Of a stretch of 10,551 nt of DNA, positions 1 to 5,273 are shown piece after piece. Source of the stretch: Methylacidiphilum sp. (GTDB lineage Bacteria > Verrucomicrobiota > Verrucomicrobiia > CAIQCK01). The notes beneath the pieces were generated by a model. It worked only from the letters and a program-made list of their open reading frames with translations, was not told the origin of the DNA and did not search any database. Numbering within the stretch: position 1 is the first letter of the stretch; each line of letters opens with the position of its first letter. Position numbers and translations under genes: made by a program. Where the stretch lies: NCBI GenBank assembly GCA_020718125.1, contig DYDC01000069.1, forward strand, positions 1-10,551. The letters run 5' to 3'.

Positions 1-72
1 CCCCCTTCGTGCCGACTGTCAACACCTCGTGAGCCTCGCCCACGCCCCATACGCCGCCCCCCGCCACTCACC

Positions 73-182
73 CTCAGGTAGCCGCCCGCTTTGGGGTGGC
101 TACCTGAGCAGTTACGGTGGTTCCTTTCGTCGGTTTTCACTCTCACCGAGGATGCTCTCGCATCCCCAGCGAGGAAACCACC
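73..182 (+). ncRNA. Candidate structured RNA or cis element (hairpin plus three-way junction)
   Basis: A perfect 11-bp stem pairs CTCAGGTAGCC (73-83) with GGCTACCTGAG (98-108) across a 14-nt loop. Seven bases later GGTGGTT (116-122) pairs with AACCACC (176-182). That stem continues as CC (123-124) with GG (173-174) around a bulged A175. Inside it are two more hairpins: CGGT/ACCG (131-134/145-148) and GGATG/CATCC (150-154/161-165). The whole can fold as a hairpin followed by a three-way junction. I match it to no known riboswitch, RNase P, tmRNA or SRP consensus. The strand is assumed, because the pairing works on either strand. It could also be a DNA-level palindromic repeat such as a REP or transposon end. 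Confidence 0.35.
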
Positions 183-326
183 GCCAATTTTCAACTACGA
201 CCGGGCCACACCGCCTCCGCCGCGCTCCTCCCACATCTGACGACGGGCAAGAAAATTTCAGGGCAAGAACATTGTCGGAATCTCCTTGCCAAATCTCCCC
301 GCCGCGTCACTTCTATATCAAATGTT

Positions 327-411
327 ATTTGTGGGGATGTGACCCCGATGACGACGACCGACGACCGACGACCGACGACCGACGATTTGTGGGGATGTGA
401 CCCCGATGACG
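327..411. repeat. 27-bp direct repeat with 58-bp period
   Basis: The 27 bases starting ATTTGTGGGGATGTGACCCC at 327-353 recur exactly at 385-411. The copies are 58 bp apart, and the space between them is filled by a heptamer tract. Each copy contains GGGG and CCCC arms around ATGTGA. The arrangement shows that a composite unit (27-mer plus heptamers) was duplicated, not just the heptamers. Confidence 0.85.
353..385. repeat. Heptanucleotide tandem repeat, tract 1 (GACGACC)n
   Basis: About 4.7 perfect copies of GACGACC run from 353 to 385. Because 7 is not a multiple of 3, the tract reads as cycling Arg/Ser/Val/Gly/His strings in every frame and is not coding. Confidence 0.9.
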
Positions 412-423
412 CCCCGATGACGC

Positions 424-491
424 GACGACCGATGACCGATGACCGACGACCGACGACCGACGACCGATGACCCGATGACGACCCGATGACC
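424..491. repeat. Heptanucleotide tandem repeat, tract 2 (GAYGACC)n
   Basis: Seven contiguous heptamers of the form GA(C/T)GACC run from 424 to 472: one GACGACC, two GATGACC, three GACGACC, one GATGACC. Degenerate copies with an extra C continue to 491. The C/T variation at position 3 separates subfamilies, which suggests copy-by-copy expansion. The tract resembles the short tandemly repeated repetitive (STRR) heptamers described in cyanobacteria, but the unit sequence here is its own. Confidence 0.88.
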
Positions 492-538
492 CTGGGTGTC
501 TAACGAATCTTGTGGCATGGGTGTCTCTCCAGAGTCGC

Positions 539-754
539 TCAGAGTTCTGCAACGAATTCCTCCACAGTGAGGCCGGCTTGCTCGATGACGCCTTTGAGCG
601 TGCCGGGTTTGATCGGCTTGTGCTGGGGCACGACGACGGTGCGGTTTTCGCGGCGGAGGATGAGGTGCGAGCCGGTCTGGCGGATGGCAACGAAGCCGTG
701 CCGCTGCAACGCGCGGGCAGCCTCGGCGCCATTGACGTCGCGGGGCAGTTTCAT
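539..754 (-). CDS. hicA: HicA-type mRNA interferase toxin (YcfA family)
   Basis: This 71-residue protein begins MKLPRDVNGAEAARAL, continues with HGF and QTGSH, and ends in a helix of the KGVIEQAGLTVEEF type. That is the full HicA layout: a small dsRBD-like ribonuclease fold with the catalytic histidine in the GSH motif (His30). HicA toxins cut translated mRNA and are neutralised by the HicB partner. The ATG at 754 overlaps the hicB stop codon in an ATGA junction, so translation is probably coupled. A longer in-frame reading to 913 exists, but it overlaps hicB entirely and has an arginine-rich non-family N-terminus, so I chose 754. Length is normal for the family. The gene looks intact. Confidence 0.88.
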   Translation of the reverse strand: MKLPRDVNGAEAARALQRHGFVAIRQTGSHLILRRENRTVVVPQHKPIKPGTLKGVIEQAGLTVEEFVAEL

Positions 755-978
755 GCCACGGCAAAGACCGGGTCCTCGACGAAGTGAAGGCGGATGCGCT
801 GCGGCTGCCGGCCGGGGTCGAAGTAGCCTTTCACGGCGTCGCCAATCATGGCGTGCAGTTCTGCCAACGTGTCGCCCTGGGTGGTAATGCCGCCGCCCTT
901 GGGGTCGTCCCACCGTGCGACGTATCCGCCGGTTTCACGGCAAGCCTCGATAAGGAAGGTGATCTCGTTCACGGCCAA
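751..978 (-). CDS. hicB: HicB-type antitoxin (UPF0150 fold)
   Basis: This 75-residue protein shows ITFLIEAC, GGYVARWDD, then GDTLAELHAMIGDAVKGYF, the partial RNase H-like HicB fold. It should bind and inhibit the HicA toxin encoded just downstream. It is a short form: it ends soon after the core domain (LHFVEDPVFAVA) with no room for the usual C-terminal helix-turn-helix or ribbon-helix-helix DNA-binding domain, so autoregulation may be weak or need another factor. No ATG start exists. The frame can begin at TTG (978) or GTG (972), and neither has a clear Shine-Dalgarno sequence. Antitoxin first and toxin second, with a 4-bp overlap, is one of the usual orders. Confidence 0.85.
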   Translation of the reverse strand: MAVNEITFLIEACRETGGYVARWDDPKGGGITTQGDTLAELHAMIGDAVKGYFDPGRQPQRIRLHFVEDPVFAVA

Positions 979-1007
979 ACTATGCCAGTGACTTGCGCGA
1001 AAGGCAA
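979..1007 (-). promoter_or_regulatory. Weak sigma70-like promoter for hicBA
   Basis: On the minus strand, TTGCCT (1007-1002) and CATAGT (984-979) are separated by 17 bases. Each matches the consensus at four of six positions. The -10 box ends directly before the TTG at 978, so transcription would begin at about the GTG at 972. That would suggest a leaderless message. It is an inference from motif spacing only. Confidence 0.25.
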
Positions 1008-1106
1008 CGGCCGCGTCAGTTTGAACATCGCGATTGCCTTGCGGCAGGGCTGCGCCTACGCTCGCGAGCGTTGCCGGTCGTCACACGAGAAAGGAAGGCC
1101 AGAATC

Positions 1107-1952
1107 ATGAACAACTGCACCGTGCGCATTGCTACAACTTGTCTGGCTGTTGTGTCGTGGTGCGTGCTGCACGGCGCGCTGTTTGCCGCGAATCCACCTT
1201 GCGAGGTCGAATCGCGAGCCGAAGTAAAGATTCCGATGCGCGACGGCGTAGAACTCGCGGCGAACATCTTCCTGCCGAAAGCGGGCGGGAAGTTTCCCGT
1301 CATCCTCGCGCGCTGCCGCTCCGCACGTGGGACACCGCCATCGGCCCGACGGTGCCGTATCTGCGGGACTGGATCGCCCATCCGCGCTTCGACGACCACT
1401 GGAAGCCGAGCAGCCTTCGCGGCCGGCACAAAGACATCACCTCGCCGAGCTACACTGCTTGCGGTTGGTATGACCTCTATGCGAAGAGCGTGTTCAACCA
1501 CGTCAACGCCGTCCGTAAAAGCTCGCGCTCGAAAGAGGCGCGCAAACACCAGCGCCTGCTGGTCGGCCCGTGGCCCCACGGCATCAACCGCGACCGCAAG
1601 GTCGGCGATGTGGATTTCGGCGAAGGTTCGTCGATCAAGCCGGATGAGATTCAAACCAAATGGTTCGACCACTGGCTGAAGGACGACAAGAGCGACGTGG
1701 AGACTTGGCCACCGTTCAGAATGTTCGTGATGGGCCGCAACCAATGGCGCGCCGAACAGGAGTGGCCGCTGCGCCGGACGCGTTACGTGCCGCACTATTT
1801 TCACAGCGGCGGCTCGGCCGATTCACTCAAGGGCGACGGTAGCCTGAGCACGACAAAGCCCGGCCGCGAACCCGCCGACAAGTTCGTCTATGACCCGGAC
1901 GATCCTGTCCCCACCGCCGGCGGCTGCAACCTCGGCGGCCCCGCCGGCCCGG
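1107..1952 (+). pseudogene. Secreted CocE/NonD-family hydrolase, internally deleted and 3' truncated
   Basis: The ATG at 1107 has a good ribosome binding site (AAGGAAGG, 1091-1098) and a signal peptide ending near ALFAANP. Then comes the CocE/X-Pro dipeptidyl-peptidase (S15) opening: KIPMRDGVELAANIF and KFPVILAR. At about 1305-1315 the frame breaks. Family similarity resumes in another frame at LPLRTWDTAIG (from 1313) and continues with WIAHPRFDDHWK, CGWYDLY (catalytic Asp, codon 1472-1474), LLVGPWPHG (catalytic His, 1577-1579), WFDHWLK, FVMGRNQWR and DPDDPVPTAGG. The block that should lie between, including the GxSYxG nucleophile serine, is missing; by comparison with CocE-like enzymes roughly 150-200 residues are gone. 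Similarity stops at about 1952, so the end of the jelly-roll domain is lost as well. No active enzyme can be made. Confidence 0.85.
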
Positions 1953-2184
1953 TCGTCTGCATCCCTGCGTCGAATTGCCAGCCGCGCAGGAAGACGAGCT
2001 TGCAGCCGTTGGCGGCGACGCTTCCGCTCCAGTCGGCTGGTTCCTTGTCGGTGACGCCGAACGGGATGCGGACGGCAAAGTCGGTGTTTGGGATGTCCGG
2101 GTGCTTTGCGGGCGGCGCGGCGTGAAAGGTGGCGAGTGTGAACGCAACTGCGATGGCGAGCGCAAGAAGCGAGGCGGGTTTCAT
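1888..2184 (-). pseudogene. N-terminal fragment of an unrecognised secreted protein
   Basis: From the ATG at 2184, about 77 residues look genuine. There is a signal peptide (MKPASLLALAIAVAFTLATF, likely cleaved after HAA), then NTDFAVRIPFGVTDKEPADW, SGSVAANGCK and LRGWQFDAG. At about 1955 the frame enters the antisense of the CocE-like fragment and ends at a stop at 1888, so the last 20 or so codons are not original. The start has a purine-rich site (GGAG...AGAGG) just upstream and lies only 10 bases after the FAH-like ORF, consistent with co-transcription. I recognise the N-terminal style from large secreted proteins of Verrucomicrobiota and Planctomycetota but cannot name a family. The parent gene lost its 3' part. 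Confidence 0.6.
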
Positions 2185-2194
2185 GGCGTGGCCT

Positions 2195-2422
2195 CTACTC
2201 CACCACATTCCGCAGCGCGCCGATGGGCGGGATCTCGATTTCAATCGCGTCGGCAATGGTCTTGACAGGTTCGTCGAGCCGCAGCAGATGCGCGACGGAA
2301 CCGAACGTGTCGGGGTCCTTGGTGGTCAGGTCCACGACGCGCTCGCCGTCAAGCACGCCCAGCCTGAAATGGATGCCGTCGGGAAACCGGATCTCGGGAG
2401 TGGAGAAGCGGATGATTTTCAT
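2195..2422 (-). CDS. Small protein resembling an isolated FAH N-terminal domain
   Basis: This 75-residue ORF begins MKIIRF and continues RLGVLDGERVVDLT, which resembles the N-terminal beta domain of fumarylacetoacetate hydrolase family proteins. The roughly 200-residue catalytic domain with the metal-binding Glu/Glu/Asp residues is absent. The ORF ends at TAG (2195) after PPIGALRNVVE. It is either a truncated FAH gene or a stand-alone domain. The closely spaced downstream signal-peptide gene, with its own ribosome binding site around this stop codon, argues that the junction is old or natural. The family assignment is tentative. I see no clear Shine-Dalgarno upstream of 2422. Confidence 0.45.
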   Translation of the reverse strand: MKIIRFSTPEIRFPDGIHFRLGVLDGERVVDLTTKDPDTFGSVAHLLRLDEPVKTIADAIEIEIPPIGALRNVVE

Positions 2423-2580
2423 GGTCGCAGATCGGGCGTTGTTTCTGTTCGCGTGGCCCGCGACACTAGCGCGCCGGCGGCGCGCAACCAAGCAAAAGCC
2501 GGGATGGTCAACAGGGCGGCCCCCGTCCCCACGGAAAAATCGTTCGTGTATTTTGCGCGCTTCGTGGTTAGAAAAGTGCC

Positions 2581-3336
2581 ATGCACCGTTTCTTTCTGCC
2601 CCCGGAGAAATGCCGCGACGCCGTGTTGCGGCTGTCGGAGAATGATGCCCACCATGCCGCCGATGTGTTGCGCGTGCGCGTGGGCGAGCGCGTGGTCGTG
2701 CTCGATGGCGCGGGTGACGAACTGATGTGCACGGTCGAGGCCGTCGCGAAGAACGGGGTCACCGTCCGCGTCACGCAACGCAGCCGCATCGCGCCGTTGC
2801 CCTACCAACTCACGCTCGTGCAGGCGTTGACGAAGGCCAAGACGCTCGACACGATCATCCAGAAGGCCGTCGAACTGGGCGCGTCGCGCGTGGTGTTGTT
2901 GAAGTCGGACCGCAGCGTCAGTCAGATCGAGGAAGAGGTCGCCGCCGCGAAGCTGGAACGCTGGCAGGCCACCGTGGTCGAGGCGGCCAAGCAGTGCGGC
3001 GCGGCATGGCTGACGCGCGTGGAAGGGCCACTGGCGCCACAGGCGTGGCTGGCCAAGGGTGACCGTTTCGACCTGTTGCTGCTGGCATCGCTGCAACCCG
3101 GCGCCGCGCATCCGCGCGTCCACTTGGAGCAGTTCATCGCCGAACGCGGCCGTTTGCCTGCGAGCGTCGCGGTGTGCGTCGGGCCGGAGGGCGACTACAC
3201 GCCGGCGGAATTGAACGCGTTCCGTGGTGCGGGCGCGCTGCCGGTCACGCTGGGCCATCTCGTGCTGCGCAGCGAGACAGCGGCCGCCTATTGTCTCTCG
3301 GTGCTCAACTACGAACTGCAAGCGCCGCGGAAGTAG
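2581..3336 (+). CDS. rsmE: 16S rRNA (uracil1498-N3)-methyltransferase RsmE
   Basis: The 251-residue protein has the full RsmE architecture. An N-terminal PUA-like domain carries HHAADVLRVRVGE (24-36). It is followed by a SPOUT (trefoil-knot) methyltransferase domain with ALTKAKTLDTIIQKAVELG (82-100), VEAAKQCG (133-140), VGPEGDYTPAE (200-210) and LGHLVLRSETAA (224-235), the last two forming the SAM-binding knot. RsmE methylates N3 of U1498 in helix 44 of 16S rRNA in the 30S subunit, using SAM. Length is normal and every motif is intact. The ATG at 2581 gives the usual MHRFF start, though no strong Shine-Dalgarno precedes it. The gene stands alone, divergent from the minus-strand FAH-like ORF, and is followed by a hairpin. 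Confidence 0.95.
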   Translation: MHRFFLPPEKCRDAVLRLSENDAHHAADVLRVRVGERVVVLDGAGDELMCTVEAVAKNGVTVRVTQRSRIAPLPYQLTLVQALTKAKTLDTIIQKAVELGASRVVLLKSDRSVSQIEEEVAAAKLERWQATVVEAAKQCGAAWLTRVEGPLAPQAWLAKGDRFDLLLLASLQPGAAHPRVHLEQFIAERGRLPASVAVCVGPEGDYTPAELNAFRGAGALPVTLGHLVLRSETAAAYCLSVLNYELQAPRK

Positions 3337-3344
3337 GATCGTCA

Positions 3345-3377
3345 GGCGCAGCAACCATTCAACGAGCCGGCTGCGCC
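3345..3377 (+). terminator. Terminator-like hairpin after rsmE
   Basis: GGCGCAGC (3345-3352) pairs perfectly with GCTGCGCC (3370-3377) across a 17-nt loop, starting nine bases after the rsmE stop codon. There is no T-tract, so if it acts as a terminator it is not a classical intrinsic one. The symmetrical stem also covers the stop codon of the minus-strand fragment, so it could serve both directions. Confidence 0.35.
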
Positions 3378-3480
3378 TTCCGCCGATACAACTGCGCGTT
3401 GCCCAGCGGCGAGGTGCAGACCAGATCGTAGCCCGCCGCGACGATCAGGGCGCACATCCCGGAAAATGAGTTGTCGCGGG
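3359..3480 (-). pseudogene. Unidentified C-terminal coding scrap
   Basis: An open minus-strand frame of about 40 codons ends at TGA (3361-3359). It reads like real protein: MCALIVAAGYDLVCTSP, then LGNAQLYRRKAQPAR, with the ATG at 3457 or a slightly longer frame from about 3480. It has no ribosome binding site of note and is far too short for a whole enzyme. I recognise no family. It may be the tail of a gene whose upstream part was lost. Confidence 0.3.
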
Positions 3481-3534
3481 TTCAATATGAAGCGTGGGGT
3501 GGGGCCGTCGTCGCAAGACGCGCACCCCGGCGTG

Positions 3535-3696
3535 TCAGGCTCGGATCCAGCAGGCCGCATCCCATACCGCCGCCGCGCACTCCTCCTTGCCCGGCTGGAT
3601 CAGCTCCAGCCGGACGGGGAAACAACTGCGCACTTGTCTGGCCAGCCTCAGATACCTATAATGCGCTTGGCGGGAATCGGACTGCGATTCGAGCAA
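3535..3696 (-). pseudogene. Unidentified minus-strand coding scrap
   Basis: A minus-strand frame of 53 codons runs from a TTG at 3696 to TGA at 3535. It contains YRYLRLARQVRSCFPVRLEL and EECAAAVWDAACWIRA, which has a protein-like helical composition unlike the arginine-rich noise frames nearby. It lacks a credible start signal and abuts, head to head, the ATG of the plus-strand protease gene. I do not recognise the family. It may be a remnant, possibly of the same decayed locus as the scrap at 3359-3480, or chance. Confidence 0.25.
3634..3662 (+). promoter_or_regulatory. Sigma70-like promoter for the PEP-CTERM protease
   Basis: TTGTCT (3634-3639) and a perfect TATAAT (3657-3662) are separated by 17 bases. 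Transcription would start near 3669, leaving a leader of roughly 26 nt before the ATG at 3696. This is the best promoter match in the window. Confidence 0.55.
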
Positions 3697-4547
3697 TGAA
3701 AACTGCTGTCAGTTTGTTGTGTGCGGGAATGGTCTTCGCGGCCTTGGAAAGACCGGCGTGGGGGTTGCACATTGCGTATCACAACGCGACGTATGACCGG
3801 TTCAGTTCGGGCTACAGCGCCAATCCCGTGGTGAACCCGAGTTTCTTCGCGGCCGCTTATGACTTTTCCGGGGTTGGCTGGAACCCGTCGGACAACCGGC
3901 GGAACGTGGCGTTGATTTCACCGCGGCATTTTGTGGCGGCGAATCATTTCCAACCGACGGGCACTCTGACGTTCATGAACCGGGATAGCGTCCTGAAATC
4001 TTACACAGTAAACAGCGTCACGCGGATTGGCGCGACGGACCTGGCAATTGGGCGGTTGACCTCCGCCATCTTGCCGGCTGACGAGATTGCGTATTATCCC
4101 GTGGTCAGCGTCGTGGAGAGCGATTACCTCGGCCAATGGATCTGGCCTTACGGCAAGTATTCTTCGACCATCGGCGTGGGGAGCAACAAGGTTGCCGAGA
4201 TATATTTTGAATCCTACGTGAATACCGAGAGCTACATCTATTATTACGGGCAGGGCGGCAGCTATTACCCCGGTGAAGCCATGGGCCAAGGCGGCGACTC
4301 GGGCAGTCCCGACTTTATTGCAGTGGATGGCCAGTTGCGCGTCGTGGGGGGCAAGTCTTTCATTAACACCGATCTCAGCCTGACGGGAGGGACGTTCCTG
4401 CCTTATTATTACCAGCAGGTGGATAATGTGCTGGCTTTGGATGGCTACCATCTGACAGTGGTGCCTGAACCTGGCGCTAGCGGACTGGTGTTAGTCGGAG
4501 GAATCGGGTTGCTGCTTGCAAGAGGTCGGATGCGCCATGAGCGTTGA
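3696..4547 (+). CDS. Trypsin-like serine protease with PEP-CTERM sorting signal
   Basis: This 283-residue secreted protein has a signal peptide (about 1-23), a trypsin-like domain and a C-terminal sorting tag. The triad is visible in order: His84 in AANHF, Asp115 in ATDLAIGRL, and Ser202 in GQGGDSGSP. The stretch between Asp and Ser is rich in Tyr and Trp. The C-terminus is VVPEPGAS (PEP at 257-259), a hydrophobic helix and a basic tail RGRMRHER, which is the tripartite PEP-CTERM signal recognised by exosortase. The protein should be exported, processed and held at or released from the outer surface; its substrate is unknown. I chose the ATG at 3696 because it begins the signal peptide and lies just after the promoter. 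The frame upstream to 3471 is noise. Confidence 0.85.
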   Translation: MKTAVSLLCAGMVFAALERPAWGLHIAYHNATYDRFSSGYSANPVVNPSFFAAAYDFSGVGWNPSDNRRNVALISPRHFVAANHFQPTGTLTFMNRDSVLKSYTVNSVTRIGATDLAIGRLTSAILPADEIAYYPVVSVVESDYLGQWIWPYGKYSSTIGVGSNKVAEIYFESYVNTESYIYYYGQGGSYYPGEAMGQGGDSGSPDFIAVDGQLRVVGGKSFINTDLSLTGGTFLPYYYQQVDNVLALDGYHLTVVPEPGASGLVLVGGIGLLLARGRMRHER

Positions 4548-4606
4548 CGTGCTCGCAAGGTATCGCTAGTGGCGAAAATGTGCGGATTGATGTTGGACAT
4601 AAGCTC

Positions 4607-5245
4607 ATGCACTTGAAGTTGGCCTTGGGATTGATTGGCAGCGCATTGCTGGTCGCAAACTCAGCGCTGGGGCAGATCATGGAAACCAACCAGCCGGCCT
4701 TCGCCGCCGAATGGCGCGTGACGGGGTTCATCCGGCAAGGACAATGCCAGGAGGCCAGCATCGAGCGGACGGGGCTGATGCCGCGGTTCGTGCGCGAAGG
4801 CGACCGGTTGCCGGGCAACGTGATCGTGGTGGACGTGGATTATGATCAACGCAGCGTGCGGTTGAGCGATGGCAAGGAGACCGCCGTCATTCGCGCCGAG
4901 AACTATATGGCGTCGGCACCGGTGCCGGCGCCGCCCAAAGGGAGCGGGCTGTTCCAGCAACAGAAGGAGGGCGGGCCGCCGGGGGCGGCACCAGGTGTCG
5001 CGGGGGCCAACGTCGCCGTGCAGCAGGCGACCGCGGTTCGCGGTCCCGACGGCAAATGGAACATCCAGTTCCCCAACGGCCGGAGCTACGACATGCAAGG
5101 CTACATCGAGCGCCACGGCGGGGTGAAGGGTTCGATCCAGCACGTGCAGGAGTTGATGGCCAACGAGACGGATCCCGAACGGCTCGGCTACCGCAAGGAG
5201 CAGTTGAAGGCATTGAAGGCCATGCAGGCCGCCGGCATGAGATGA
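4607..5245 (+). CDS. Secreted protein with a GspC-HR/PilP-like domain
   Basis: This 212-residue protein has a signal peptide (MHLKLALGLIGSALLVANSA, likely cleaved near LGQ). A compact beta domain follows at about 35-97, with RVTGFIRQG, RFVREGDRLPGNVIV and DQRSVRLSDGKE, a pattern like the HR domain of type II secretion GspC and the pilus protein PilP. Next come a Pro/Gly/Ala linker (103-135), a short GPDGKWNIQFPNGRSYDM segment that looks like a second small beta unit, and a charged C-terminal helix (175-209). Function is unknown. It follows the PEP-CTERM protease by 59 bases on the same strand and may share its transcript. No other secretion genes are present. The ATG at 4607 begins the signal peptide and has a modest GGA upstream. 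Confidence 0.65.
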   Translation: MHLKLALGLIGSALLVANSALGQIMETNQPAFAAEWRVTGFIRQGQCQEASIERTGLMPRFVREGDRLPGNVIVVDVDYDQRSVRLSDGKETAVIRAENYMASAPVPAPPKGSGLFQQQKEGGPPGAAPGVAGANVAVQQATAVRGPDGKWNIQFPNGRSYDMQGYIERHGGVKGSIQHVQELMANETDPERLGYRKEQLKALKAMQAAGMR

Positions 5246-5273
5246 TGCCGGGGGAAGCATCCGGCGGGGCCGA

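Larger units (their letters stand above)
1..538. other. Intergenic region with structure and repeats, no supported gene
   Basis: No reading frame here looks like a protein. The longer frames are arginine, proline and serine rich translations of GC-rich or repetitive DNA, and they have no plausible ribosome binding site or recognisable domain. The region holds an 11-bp perfect inverted repeat (73-108), an adjoining three-way-junction fold (116-182), a 27-bp direct repeat (327-353 and 385-411) and heptanucleotide tracts (353-385 and 424-491). The first 70 bases show nothing I can name. Confidence 0.7.

Noticed and set aside
237..254. CTGACGA followed by GAAA, as in a hammerhead ribozyme core
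   Set aside because: The bases between cannot form stem II, and no matching stems I and III are visible.
29..470. Overlapping plus-strand frames of about 120 codons in the first 500 bases
   Set aside because: Compositional noise through structured and heptamer DNA; no ribosome binding site, no domain.
353..491. Repeat tract as a possible CRISPR array
   Set aside because: The units are contiguous heptamers with no unique spacers of regular length and no cas genes nearby.
755..913. N-terminal extension of hicA
   Set aside because: It overlaps hicB completely and is arginine-rich; HicA proteins start at the MKLP segment.
3471..3695. Upstream extension of the PEP-CTERM protease frame
   Set aside because: It would bury the signal peptide inside the protein and lies across the promoter.
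5244..5265. Small hairpin (GATGC/GCATC, GCCGG/CCGGC) between convergent genes as a terminator
   Set aside because: Only five base pairs with competing pairings and no T-tract.
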